In this document: positions 55,831-64,000 of the stretch, piece after piece
How positions within the stretch are numbered: the stretch's first letter is position 1
How the letters are laid out: each line of letters opens with the position of its first letter
Assembly (NCBI RefSeq): GCF_006064855.1
Contig: NZ_CP040753.1
Span: 1,488,001 to 1,552,000, forward strand
Origin: Sulfitobacter sp. BSw21498
GTDB lineage: Bacteria; Pseudomonadota; Alphaproteobacteria; Rhodobacterales; Rhodobacteraceae
Direction: 5' to 3'
Length of the DNA stretch: 64,000 bases
Translations under genes and position numbers: made by a program
Notes under the pieces: model-generated
The model's input: only the letters and a program-made list of their open reading frames with translations
What the model was told of the DNA's origin: nothing
The model's database searches: none

Positions 55831-55921
55831 ATGATCCTCCGGTAGGTCATTGGGATGCTTGCCCTTGGTACGGGTCTTCGCCATGATCCAGATCAAGTAA
55901 TTGAATTAATTTGGGCATATC

Positions 55922-56356
55922 ATGGCACATTATGCAATCGTGATGCTGTTGGCCGGGATCGGTATTCCTGTTCTGGCCGCGTTGAACGCCGGTCTCGGCA
56001 GCCGGATCGGGTCACCTGCGGCGGCGGCAACGGTGCTGTTTGTGGTGGCTTTCACGGTCAGTCTGGTGGTGGCGATGCTGGTCGGGCGACAGGGGTTTGC
56101 GCAGATCCCCGCGGCCCCGAAACACCTGCTGCTGGCCGGTTTTCTAGTGGCCTTCTACATCTTGTCGATCACCTTTATCGCGCCGCATTTCGGCGTGGGC
56201 AACGCGGTGTTCTTTGTCTTGGTGGGGCAGCTGTTCAGCGCGGCTGCGATTGACCATTTCGGCCTGTTCGGCGCGCAGGTGTCGCCCTTGGGTGCCGCGC
56301 GCGCCGGCGGTATCGCGGTGATGTGCGCCGGCGTGTGGCTGACCCAGCAGGCCTGA
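55922..56356 (+). CDS. DMT-superfamily small permease (DUF606/YdcZ)
   Basis: A 144-residue membrane protein with about five hydrophobic helices and the DUF606/YdcZ pattern (GIGIPVLAALNAGLG; APHFGVGNAVFFVLVGQLFSAAAIDHFGLFG). Members may form dimers of antiparallel or duplicated units. The substrate is unknown. Confidence 0.85.
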   Translation: MAHYAIVMLLAGIGIPVLAALNAGLGSRIGSPAAAATVLFVVAFTVSLVVAMLVGRQGFAQIPAAPKHLLLAGFLVAFYILSITFIAPHFGVGNAVFFVLVGQLFSAAAIDHFGLFGAQVSPLGAARAGGIAVMCAGVWLTQQA

Positions 56357-56366
56357 TAGCAGCGCG

Positions 56367-57050
56367 CTAAAGGTTGACCAACTGCCCTGCATCCAGCCGG
56401 ATCTGACGGTCCATCCGCGCGGCCAGTTCAAGGTTATGGGTCGCGATCACCGCAGATAGCCCCGTGCCGCGCACCAGCGTCATCAGCGCCGCAAAGACCT
56501 GATCCGAGGTTGTCGGGTCAAGGTTGCCCGTCGGTTCATCCGCCAGCAGCAGGCGCGGCGCATTGGCCAGCGCACGGCAAAAGGCGACCCGTTGCTGTTC
56601 ACCGCCCGACAGCGCCGCTGGCCGGTGGTCGGCACGGTGGCCGATACCGACCTCGTCCAGCAAGGACCGCGCACGGGTCTGGGCATCGGCTTGCGACACG
56701 CCATTGGCAAGCTGTGGCAGGACGATATTTTCCAGCGCCGAAAACTCGGGCAGCAGGTGGTGGAACTGATAGATGAACCCCACATCGCGCCGCCGCACGC
56801 CGGTGCGTTTGCGATCGGACTGCCCCGTCATATCGGTGCCCCCGATTTCAACTGTCCCCGCGTCGGGCGTATCCAGCAGCCCTGCGATATGCAGCAGCGT
56901 CGACTTGCCCGCGCCGGACGGGGCGACCAGCGCCACGACCTCGCCCGGGGCGACAGTCAGGTCGATCCCGCGCAGCACGTTGACTTCGTTCGGTTGGCCG
57001 GGGTTGTAGGATTTGCCAATCCCCGAGAGCCGCAAAACAGGATCATTCAT
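56367..57050 (-). CDS. lolD: lipoprotein-releasing ABC transporter ATP-binding protein
   Basis: A 227-residue ATPase of the Lol system, which extracts outer-membrane lipoproteins from the inner membrane. Walker A is SGAGKST (about 45-51), the signature is LSGGEQQR (about 143), Walker B is [11 protein letters not shown] (about 163), and the switch is ATHN. The ATG overlaps the lolC stop by 8 bp. It fits a demand for lipoprotein export, including the Slam substrate, though that link is inference. Confidence 0.93.
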   Translation of the reverse strand: MNDPVLRLSGIGKSYNPGQPNEVNVLRGIDLTVAPGEVVALVAPSGAGKSTLLHIAGLLDTPDAGTVEIGGTDMTGQSDRKRTGVRRRDVGFIYQFHHLLPEFSALENIVLPQLANGVSQADAQTRARSLLDEVGIGHRADHRPAALSGGEQQRVAFCRALANAPRLLLADEPTGNLDPTTSDQVFAALMTLVRGTGLSAVIATHNLELAARMDRQIRLDAGQLVNL

Positions 57051-58338
57051 AGCGCAACGCCTCGACTGGATTCATGCGCGCGGCACGGCGCGCAGGAAAG
57101 ATGGTGACAACAAAGGACAGCCCGAGCGACAGGCCGATGGCCGACATCACGTCACCGAACTGCAGCTTGGCCGGCAGGAAATAGATGCCGCGGATTGACG
57201 GGTCCCATGCGTTGCCGCCCGAAAGATAGTTCACCGCGGCAAATATCTGATCGACGTAAAGCGCAAACAGACAGCCCAGGATCACCCCCATCGCCGTGCC
57301 GATGATGCCGGTGAAGGCCCCGCAGATAAAGAACACGCGCAGGATCGACCCTTCGCTCAGGCCCATGGTGCGCAGAATACCGATGTCGCGGCCCTTGTTT
57401 TTGACCAGCATAATCAGCCCAGACACGATGTTCATCGCGGCGATCAGAACGAGGATACTAAGGATCACGAACATCACGCGGTCTTCGATATCAAGCGCAT
57501 TCAGAAACGACCCCGACGCATCACGCCATGTCCAGATCATGCCGCGATCCCCTGCCGCGGACAGCAGCGGGACGGTCAGATCATCCACGTTGTCCGGGTC
57601 TTCGACCATCACCTCAAGCTCGTCGGCGACGCCTTCGCGGTTAAAGAACGCCTGCGCCTCGGCCAGTGGCAGATAGGCGCGCGTACGGTCGATGTCATAG
57701 CGACCGGCGGTGAAAATATAGGTCACCTCATAGCCATTGACCCGTGGCGACGTGCCAAAGGCGGTTTTGACCCCGTTCGGAGAGATGATTTTGATCGTGT
57801 CACCCAAGCCGACCCGCAACGCCTGCGCCACGCCGGACCCGATGGCGATGCCCTGTTCGAAATCGGCCAGATCACCCTCGGCGGTTTCGGGGTTGGCGAT
57901 GCGCGGGATATTCGCCAGATCGGCGGCATCAATGCCGAAAATTTCGATGCCCGCGTTGGCCTGCCCTTTGTTGGCCATCACCTGACCACGTACCAAGGGG
58001 GCCACCTGCGTCACCCCCGGCACTTGGGCCACGCTTTCAGCCATCTCGGTGTAGTTTGCAATCCCCGTCTGGGAGACCCCGTTATCGTCCACAGTCGCCA
58101 TATTATATACGGTCACATGGGCATTGGCCCCAAGGATCGTGTCGACGAATTCAGCACGAAAGCCCGAGCGTACGGCAAGCGTCGCGATCAGGGCAAAGAC
58201 CGCCAAGGTGATCCCGATCAGGCTGATCCAGGTCATCACGCTGACGCCGCCTTCGGCGCGACGCGCCCGCAGGTAGCGCCAGGCGATCATCCATTCAAAA
58301 GCGGCAAAGGGCGGTGTCGAGGAAACTGGTTTGGCCAA
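57043..58338 (-). CDS. lolC: lipoprotein-releasing ABC transporter permease (LolC/LolE)
   Basis: A 431-residue inner-membrane subunit with four helices: one near residue 35, then a large periplasmic MacB-like domain, then three near the C-terminus. [29 protein letters not shown] is the family start. I chose TTG 58338 because CGGAG lies 8 bases upstream and homologues start just before [10 protein letters not shown]. One permease gene for LolC/E is usual here (two copies form a dimer). Confidence 0.92.
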   Translation of the reverse strand: MAKPVSSTPPFAAFEWMIAWRYLRARRAEGGVSVMTWISLIGITLAVFALIATLAVRSGFRAEFVDTILGANAHVTVYNMATVDDNGVSQTGIANYTEMAESVAQVPGVTQVAPLVRGQVMANKGQANAGIEIFGIDAADLANIPRIANPETAEGDLADFEQGIAIGSGVAQALRVGLGDTIKIISPNGVKTAFGTSPRVNGYEVTYIFTAGRYDIDRTRAYLPLAEAQAFFNREGVADELEVMVEDPDNVDDLTVPLLSAAGDRGMIWTWRDASGSFLNALDIEDRVMFVILSILVLIAAMNIVSGLIMLVKNKGRDIGILRTMGLSEGSILRVFFICGAFTGIIGTAMGVILGCLFALYVDQIFAAVNYLSGGNAWDPSIRGIYFLPAKLQFGDVMSAIGLSLGLSFVVTIFPARRAARMNPVEALRYE

Positions 58339-58447
58339 GGGATGGCTCCGATCTGGGATCAATCGCGCGCAACCTCGCGGTTTCGGCGCATCGGGTCAAG
58401 CGAGGAGTGGTCAGTGGCAGTCTGCAAGGCGGGCATAGGAGGAAAGG

Positions 58448-58960
58448 TCAGCGGCCCTGCGCCGGTGTGGGGGGACGCCGTCGCCGGAACGGGGCGCGCA
58501 GCAGCCGCATCAGCACCCCCAGCCCCAAGCCCCCCGCGACAAAGCCCACGCCCGCAAAGACCACCCCCGCAAAGTTCAAGGGCACGGCGGGCTGGAACAC
58601 CTGCCATGCCGCCCGCGCAATCTGCGGATCGGACATCTGCGACAGGTGATAGGCCCGCATGAACGGCCCCTGCCCCTGCAATCGGGTCAATGCGGTATCC
58701 AATGTATCAAAGCGTGCAAAGGTCTCTGCCATATCGGTGCGACGTCGCTCCATAAAGGCGGTGCCGGTCATCTGCGCCAGCGCATCGTTGCGCGACAGAC
58801 CGACCGCTTGGGCGCTGGCATCGAAATCGGCAACGACCTCGTGCAGCGCATCAACCGCACCGCCCAACCGTTGCAGGTATTGTTGCGAGTATTCGGGAAA
58901 CTGCGACGTTACCGCAGCCCCCGCCACGCCGCCAGCAAGGGTCAGCGCCCGCAAGATCAT
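58448..58960 (-). CDS. DUF2937 family protein
   Basis: A 170-residue membrane-linked protein. It has an N-terminal hydrophobic segment (about 1-18) and a second one near residues 128-150, with a helical periplasmic part between (QFPEYSQQYLQRLGGAVDALHEVV). DUF2937 is of unknown function. It lies between lolC and proS on the same strand, as in relatives. Confidence 0.8.
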   Translation of the reverse strand: MILRALTLAGGVAGAAVTSQFPEYSQQYLQRLGGAVDALHEVVADFDASAQAVGLSRNDALAQMTGTAFMERRRTDMAETFARFDTLDTALTRLQGQGPFMRAYHLSQMSDPQIARAAWQVFQPAVPLNFAGVVFAGVGFVAGGLGLGVLMRLLRAPFRRRRPPTPAQGR

Positions 58961-59031
58961 GAAACGCCCCGAAGGTCCGTAATGCAGCGTTCCATGATCC
59001 GCCCCCGTTTTTTAAAGCCCGTCGTTCAAGG

Positions 59032-60372
59032 TTAGGCGATACCGCGATAAATCTCGGCGATTTTTTCAACCGCGGCCTCGGGCGTCATCTCTTCGCTCTC
59101 GCCGGTGCGCCGCGAGGTGAGCTCGACCACGCCGTTTTTCAGACCCCGCGGCCCAACGGTGATCCGCCACGGCAGACCGATAAGGTCCATCGTCGCAAAC
59201 TTACCGCCCGCGCGTTCTTTGGTGTCGTCATAAAGCGGATCCAGCCCCAAGGCCTGCAGGCTGGCATAGAGCGCGTCACACGCCGCATCCGCCTGATCGT
59301 CGCCCTGCTTGAGGTTAACGATGCCTACGTGGAACGGCGTGACGCCTTCGGGCCAGATGATGCCCTTGTCGTCGTGAGACGCCTCGATGATCGCGCCCAG
59401 CAGACGGCTGACGCCGATCCCGTGCGACCCCATGTGAACCGGCACAGGCTTGCCATCCGGCCCCTGCACGGTCGCGCCCATCGGTTCGGAATACTTGGTG
59501 CCGAAATAAAAGATCTGCCCCACTTCGATCCCGCGCGCGCTGCGCTGGCGTTCGGCGGGCACTTCGGCAAACAGCGCCGCGTCGTGAGTTTCGTCGGTGC
59601 GGGCGTAGCGCGAGGTGAACTCCTCCATCACGGCCTGACACTGGTCGACGGAATCATAGTCGATCTCGCGGTCGCCGAACTTCAGCTCGGTGATCTGGCT
59701 GTCATAGAACACCTCGGATTCGCCGGTTTCCGCCAGCACAAGGAACTCGTGCGTGTCGTCACCCCCGATCGGACCGGAATCCGCGCGCATCGGGATCGCT
59801 TGCAGGCCCATGCGTTCATAGCTGCGCAGATAGGTCACCAGATGGCGGTTATAGGCGTGCAGCGCGTCTTCTTTGGTCAGATCAAAGGTATAACCGTCCT
59901 TCATCAGGAACTCGCGGCCGCGCATGACACCGAAACGGGGACGGACCTCGTCGCGGAATTTCCACTGGATGTGGTACAGCGTCATTGGCAGGTCTTTGTA
60001 CGACCCCACGTGGCTGCGGAAGATATCGGTGATCATTTCCTCGTTCGTGGGACCATAAAGCATATCGCGGTCCTGACGGTCCTTGATGCGCAGCATCTCG
60101 GGGCCGTAGGCGTCAAAGCGCCCGGATTCTTTCCACAGGTCGGCCGATTGCAACGTAGGCATCAGCATCGGGATGTGGCCGGCGCGCTGCTGTTCTTCGT
60201 GCACGATGGCTTCGATCTTGCGCAGCACTTTAAAGCCAAGCGGCAACCACGAATAGATGCCCGCAGCCGATTGCTTGATCATGCCGGCCCGCAGCATCAA
60301 CCGGTGGCTGACGATCTGCGCCTCGGACGGGTTTTCCTTGAGCACAGGCAAAAAATAACGGGACAGACGCAT
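59032..60372 (-). CDS. proS: proline--tRNA ligase (short type)
   Basis: A 446-residue class II synthetase that charges tRNA-Pro. It has motif 2 ([29 protein letters not shown]) and motif 3-like [11 protein letters not shown]. The large editing insertion of E. coli ProS (about 570 residues) is absent, as is usual in alphaproteobacteria. ATG 60372 (MRLSRYFLP) has GAGAGGA upstream; a longer start at 60429 is not supported. Confidence 0.96.
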   Translation of the reverse strand: MRLSRYFLPVLKENPSEAQIVSHRLMLRAGMIKQSAAGIYSWLPLGFKVLRKIEAIVHEEQQRAGHIPMLMPTLQSADLWKESGRFDAYGPEMLRIKDRQDRDMLYGPTNEEMITDIFRSHVGSYKDLPMTLYHIQWKFRDEVRPRFGVMRGREFLMKDGYTFDLTKEDALHAYNRHLVTYLRSYERMGLQAIPMRADSGPIGGDDTHEFLVLAETGESEVFYDSQITELKFGDREIDYDSVDQCQAVMEEFTSRYARTDETHDAALFAEVPAERQRSARGIEVGQIFYFGTKYSEPMGATVQGPDGKPVPVHMGSHGIGVSRLLGAIIEASHDDKGIIWPEGVTPFHVGIVNLKQGDDQADAACDALYASLQALGLDPLYDDTKERAGGKFATMDLIGLPWRITVGPRGLKNGVVELTSRRTGESEEMTPEAAVEKIAEIYRGIA

Positions 60373-60544
60373 GATGATCCTCTCAGAGTGAATTGGCACC
60401 TGACTATGATAATCCCCGCGCCGAGACAATCACCAACAAGCGGGCACCAACAAGCGGGCACCAAGACGGGCGCACGCTTGGTGATTGACCCTTGGGGCGC
60501 AGACGCGTTTCTTACCGGCATCGCCAAACCACAAAGGACGCCCC

Positions 60545-61906
60545 ATGACCATGATCCTAGAGCCCGCGCGCGAAACCCCAGTGATCCATGAGACCGGCGT
60601 GCTGGTGATCGGGTCCGGCCCCGGTGGTCTGGCCGCCGCCCTCGCCGCGGCCCGCGCGGGGGCCGACGTGACGCTGTTGGACCGTTTCGGCTGCTTTGGT
60701 GGCAATATTACCGTGGTCGGGGTCGAAGGCTTTGCCTGGTACCGCCATGAACAAACGATAGAGGCCGGCGGCATCGGCTGGGAATTCGAAGAACGCGCCA
60801 AAGCGATGGGGGCCGCCAGCCCCGAATCCCAATCGCTGAGCTACGAGCTGGACAGCGAAGGGTTCAAACTTGTCGCCGACCGCCTGGTGACCGAAGCAGG
60901 CATCCACCCGATGCTGCACCGCCAGTTCGTCGCCCCGATCATGGAGGGCGACACGATCAGGGGCGTCATCGTCGAATCAAAATCGGGCCGCGAGGCGATC
61001 CTCGCCAAAATCGTGATCGACGCCACGGGCGACGCCGATGTCGCGCATCGCGCTGGTGCCCCCACACATAAAACCCCGATTGAGGACATGCAGGCCGCAT
61101 CGGTTATGTTCCACATCGCGGGCGTCGACAAGGCCGCGTTCATGGCCGGCGTCAAAGCCGATCCGCAAACCTATGCCAACTGGTCCACCGGCGAATGGGT
61201 GGTCGAAACCGATGGCAAGGAAGACGCGATGTTCTCTCCGTTTCTGGCCAAACCCTTTGCCCAAGCGATCCGCGACGGGCGCATGCCCGCCAACCTCAAT
61301 ACCATCGGGGGCACGTGGGGCGCTGTGCATGACAGCGGCGAGATGACCTATATGAACCTGATCCACCTTGCCGAATGCGACGGCACGGACCCCGACAGCA
61401 TGACCCGCTTTGAAATAGAAGGCCGCGCCCAGGCGATGCATGCGATTGACGCGCTCAAGGCCTATACACCGGGCTGCGAAACCGCGCGGCTGCGCAATTT
61501 TGGCATGAGCATCGGCATCCGCGACACCCGCAAGATCGACGCGGTCTATAATATGACCGAAACCGACGTGCGGCAGCAGGCCCGTTTTGGCGACAGCATC
61601 GGCATCTACCCCGAATTCATTGACGGCTACGGCGTGCTGATCATCCCCACCACGGGGCGCTACATGCACATCCCCTACCGCGCGATGCTGCCCAAAGGGG
61701 TCAAGAATCTGCTGGTCGCAGGGCGCGCTATTGGCGGCGACAAGATCGCCCATGCCGCCACCCGCAACATGGCGTGCTGTACTGTGGCGGGCCAAGGTGC
61801 GGGCGTCGCGGCGGCAATTGCGCTGGCCACAGGCTGCCCGCTGGACGCCGTCCCGCTAGAGCGCATGCAAAAAACCCTGCAAGATCAGGGCGTCCGCGTA
61901 TTCTGA
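60545..61906 (+). CDS. FAD-dependent oxidoreductase (FAD_oxidored family)
   Basis: A 453-residue flavoprotein. The Rossmann motif VLVIGSGPGGLAAALAAARAGA (split here by eye, about residues 20-41) and GCFGGN (about 51) bind FAD. DATGDADVAHRAGA (about 159) and the C-terminal GRAIGGDKIAHAATRNMACC block are typical of PF12831 proteins. The substrate is unknown. AAGGA precedes ATG 60545. Confidence 0.85.
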   Translation: MTMILEPARETPVIHETGVLVIGSGPGGLAAALAAARAGADVTLLDRFGCFGGNITVVGVEGFAWYRHEQTIEAGGIGWEFEERAKAMGAASPESQSLSYELDSEGFKLVADRLVTEAGIHPMLHRQFVAPIMEGDTIRGVIVESKSGREAILAKIVIDATGDADVAHRAGAPTHKTPIEDMQAASVMFHIAGVDKAAFMAGVKADPQTYANWSTGEWVVETDGKEDAMFSPFLAKPFAQAIRDGRMPANLNTIGGTWGAVHDSGEMTYMNLIHLAECDGTDPDSMTRFEIEGRAQAMHAIDALKAYTPGCETARLRNFGMSIGIRDTRKIDAVYNMTETDVRQQARFGDSIGIYPEFIDGYGVLIIPTTGRYMHIPYRAMLPKGVKNLLVAGRAIGGDKIAHAATRNMACCTVAGQGAGVAAAIALATGCPLDAVPLERMQKTLQDQGVRVF

Positions 61907-61918
61907 CCCGCAAGGGCT

Positions 61919-61951
61919 GCTTCCAGATGGTAAAAAATCCTCGCCGAAGGC
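61919..61951 (-). repeat. dispersed intergenic repeat, copy B
   Basis: Read on the minus strand it begins GCCTTCGGCGAGGATTT and ends TGGAAGC, 29 of 33 positions identical to copy A at 21015-21047. It lies 12 bp after the FAD oxidoreductase stop. Confidence 0.75.
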
Positions 61952-62053
61952 ACCTGACACGTCCACGCGCGCAGGCCGTCCATTTCACCACGGGCCTTGA
62001 AAAACGTGCCCCGTTGCGCAATGTCGACCCAAACCAAATTGCGAGGACGCGGC

Positions 62054-63133
62054 ATGGGCCTGCCAATCAGAGATCAGATGAAATACTGGGGCATCGCAGG
62101 GGCGGTCTTTCTTGTTGTCTTGTGGTTCACCGGCGACATACTGCTGCCGTTTCTGATCGGCGCGGCGATTGCCTATTTCCTTGACCCCGTAGCTGACCGG
62201 CTGGAAGCACTCGGCTTGACCCGCGCGATGGCCACGATGGTGATCACGCTGATGGCACTGCTGATCTTTGTGCTGATGGCGCTTCTGGTGATCCCCGCGC
62301 TGATCAACCAAGCCGTGAACCTGATAGAGGTCGCGCCCCAGCTGGCGCGCAATTTCACCAACTTCCTGACCGAACGCTTTCCCACGCTGCTGGTCGAAGG
62401 ATCGACGCTGCGCAGTTCGATCAACTCTATCGGGTCCACCATTCAGGAACGCGGCGGAGAGTTTCTGAACACCGCGATCGCCTCCGCTGCGACAGTGCTG
62501 AACGTGCTGCTTTTGTTTGTGATCGTGCCGGTGGTTGCGGTCTATCTGCTGCTGGACTGGGACCGGATGGTTGGCCGCATCGACCAGTTATTGCCACGCG
62601 ACCACGCGCCAGTGATCCGCCGGCTTGCACGTGATATCGACCGCACGCTGGCAGGTTTCATTCGTGGCATGGGGACGGTCTGTCTGATTCTAGGCACCTA
62701 TTACGCCATTGCCTTGATGTTGGTGGGGCTGCAATTTGGTCTTGTGGTTGGCTTTATCGCCGGTCTGGTCACTTTTATTCCCTATCTCGGGGCTGTTCTG
62801 GGCGGCGCGCTGGCCATCGGTCTGGCGCTGTTTCAATTCTGGGGGGATTGGTTCTCTATCGGGATGGTCGCGGGTATCTTTGTGCTGGGCCAAATGATCG
62901 AGGGCAATCTGCTCACGCCTAAACTGGTCGGCAACTCGGTCGGGCTGCATCCGGTCTGGCTGATCCTCGCGCTGTCGGTCTTTGGCTCGCTGTTCGGGTT
63001 TGTCGGCATGCTGGCCGCCGTCCCCATCGCCGCCGCCCTTGGGGTGATCGCGCGGTTCGCAACAGAGCAATACGTCGAAAGCTCGCTCTATCAGGGCACG
63101 CAACGATCGACTTTGGACGAAACGGCGGACTGA
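62054..63133 (+). CDS. AI-2E family transporter
   Basis: A 359-residue inner-membrane protein of the AI-2E/PerM family with about eight helices. It has FLIGAAIAYFLDPVADRLE near the start and FIPYLGAVLGGALAIGLALFQF near residue 240, both family blocks. Members export varied solutes; autoinducer-2 export is not shown here. I chose ATG 62054 with GAGG upstream. Confidence 0.88.
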   Translation: MGLPIRDQMKYWGIAGAVFLVVLWFTGDILLPFLIGAAIAYFLDPVADRLEALGLTRAMATMVITLMALLIFVLMALLVIPALINQAVNLIEVAPQLARNFTNFLTERFPTLLVEGSTLRSSINSIGSTIQERGGEFLNTAIASAATVLNVLLLFVIVPVVAVYLLLDWDRMVGRIDQLLPRDHAPVIRRLARDIDRTLAGFIRGMGTVCLILGTYYAIALMLVGLQFGLVVGFIAGLVTFIPYLGAVLGGALAIGLALFQFWGDWFSIGMVAGIFVLGQMIEGNLLTPKLVGNSVGLHPVWLILALSVFGSLFGFVGMLAAVPIAAALGVIARFATEQYVESSLYQGTQRSTLDETAD

Positions 63134-63137
63134 TAGC

Positions 63138-63821
63138 ATGGCACAACAGCTTGGACTTGACCTTCCCAGTCGCCCCGCACTGGGACGGGACGACTTTTTT
63201 GTCGCCCCGTCAAACGCGATTGCAGTGGCCATGATCGAAGGCTGGCAGGCGTGGGCCGGCCGCAAGCTGGTGCTGACCGGCCCATCCGGATCGGGCAAGA
63301 CCCATCTGACACATGTCTGGGCCAACCTGTCGGGCGCACAGATCATCGACGCGGCCGATATTGCCACGGCAGATATCCCCGCGCTGGCGCAGGGGCCTTT
63401 GGCGGTTGAAAACATCCCCGCAATCGCCGGCGACACCACCGCCGAGACAAATCTTTTCCACCTGCATAATCTGGCGCTGGCCGAGGGTCACAGCCTGCTG
63501 CTGACCGGCGCGCCCGCGGTGCCCCACTGGGGGCTGCACCTGCCCGACCTCACCAGCCGTATGCGCGCTGCCACCGCTGCAGCGCTTGAAGCGCCCGATG
63601 ACAGCTTGCTGACGGCAGTTATGGCCAAGCTGCTCGCCGACCGGCAGCTGACACCAAAACCCGATGTGATCCCCTATCTGCTGCTGCGGATGGACCGGTC
63701 ATTTGCAGCGGCGGGCGATCTGGTGGCTGCGCTGGATGCCGCCAGTCTGGCCCTACAAAGGCCGGTGACACGCACACTCGCGGCACAAGTGCTGGACAAT
63801 GGGATTTCCGCTGCGCGATAG
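63138..63821 (+). CDS. hdaA: DnaA-regulatory inactivator HdaA
   Basis: A 227-residue AAA+ protein like DnaA domain III without the DNA-binding domain. It has the N-terminal clamp-like motif QQLGLDLP (about residues 3-10), Walker A GPSGSGKT (about 48), a weak Walker B (GPLAVENIP), and HLPDLTSRM (sensor region). It promotes ATP hydrolysis on DnaA after initiation. It starts 4 bp after the AI-2E gene and is followed by ppk, a common rhodobacterial order. Confidence 0.88.
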   Translation: MAQQLGLDLPSRPALGRDDFFVAPSNAIAVAMIEGWQAWAGRKLVLTGPSGSGKTHLTHVWANLSGAQIIDAADIATADIPALAQGPLAVENIPAIAGDTTAETNLFHLHNLALAEGHSLLLTGAPAVPHWGLHLPDLTSRMRAATAAALEAPDDSLLTAVMAKLLADRQLTPKPDVIPYLLLRMDRSFAAAGDLVAALDAASLALQRPVTRTLAAQVLDNGISAAR

Positions 63822-63873
63822 TCTTGGTGAATTGCGTCACAAACCCATTACAATCCAACGCCATAAGGCCGTC

Positions 63874-64000
63874 ATGACAAACGCTGACTTTCTCGAATCC
63901 GCCTTCGTACCGGCCCAAGATATGCCCGAACTGGATATCACCGGACCGGGTCGCTTTTACAACCGCGAGCTCAGCTGGCTCGGGTTCAACTGGCGTGTGC
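63874..64000 (+). CDS. ppk: polyphosphate kinase, 5' end
   Basis: The first 42 codons of polyphosphate kinase 1, ending at the window edge in RFYNRELSWLGFNWRV, the N-terminal family signature. The enzyme makes polyphosphate from ATP. AAGG lies 5-8 bases before ATG 63874. The catalytic domain is outside the window. Confidence 0.9.
   Translation, partial: MTNADFLESAFVPAQDMPELDITGPGRFYNRELSWLGFNWRV

Overview
The window looks like chromosome from a marine alphaproteobacterium of the order Rhodobacterales (roseobacter group). This rests on gene content and order: DUF3572/pleD, DUF2842/purA, DUF6524, secG/pyrG, sdhE, lolC/lolD/DUF2937/proS and hdaA/ppk. It also rests on the phaR-phaP-phaC/phaZ polyhydroxyalkanoate cluster, two DUF1194 genes and a DddL-type DMSP lyase. 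The DNA is GC-rich and densely coding. I see no rRNA, tRNA or CRISPR array.

Layout. 1-3342: a HAD phosphatase, DUF3572, and a pleD diguanylate-cyclase gene split by a 1.1-kb IS30-family element. 3451-14042: housekeeping genes (EamA permease, thiamine pyrophosphokinase, a very acidic 713-residue protein, DUF2842, purA, DUF6524, secG, pyrG, rlmJ, DUF1330, two TerB-like genes). 14170-22373: a polar amino-acid-type ABC importer followed by a catabolic set (two glutamine-synthetase-family ligases around a class I amidotransferase, then a DadA/PuuB-type FAD oxidase). This reads as uptake of an amine or polyamine and its breakdown through gamma-glutamylation. 22468-28272: a DegT-type aminotransferase, then PHA metabolism with CTGC-N3-GCAG PhaR operators. 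28272-34810: small hydrolases, an MFS transporter and thrS.

35029-37549 is a four-gene bufferin (gig-type) operon: a Cys-rich DUF2282 precursor with a signal peptide, a DUF692 multinuclear iron oxidase (MNIO), a DUF2063 partner and a DoxX membrane protein. This is a RiPP system tied to copper or gold stress. 37553-40701: an ArsC-like protein, a cold-shock protein, a gene-poor stretch with palindromes and competing hairpins, an AT-rich abortive-infection gene fused by a GTGA overlap to the end of thyX, and thyX itself. 40911-43390: a lipoprotein and a Slam-type outer-membrane protein, which together look like a type XI (Slam) surface-lipoprotein pair. 43488-53625: glyoxalase, DUF1194 pair, MarR regulator, sdhE, XRE regulator, aspartate aminotransferase, MATE pump, epoxide-hydrolase-like enzyme, DMSP lyase and parE. 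53618-54547 is an AT-rich Mrr-like restriction gene overlapping the end of parE. 54722-64000: metallopeptidase-like lipoprotein, cytochrome c, DMT protein, lolC/lolD, DUF2937, proS, an FAD oxidoreductase, an AI-2E-family protein, hdaA and the start of ppk.

The most notable points are the bufferin operon, the Slam pair, and two foreign-looking defence genes that each start inside the last codons of an essential gene (thyX, parE). Also notable are the broken pleD, a permease gene without a canonical start codon, and a dispersed 33-34 bp intergenic repeat. Family assignments come from motif recognition by eye; no database search was run.
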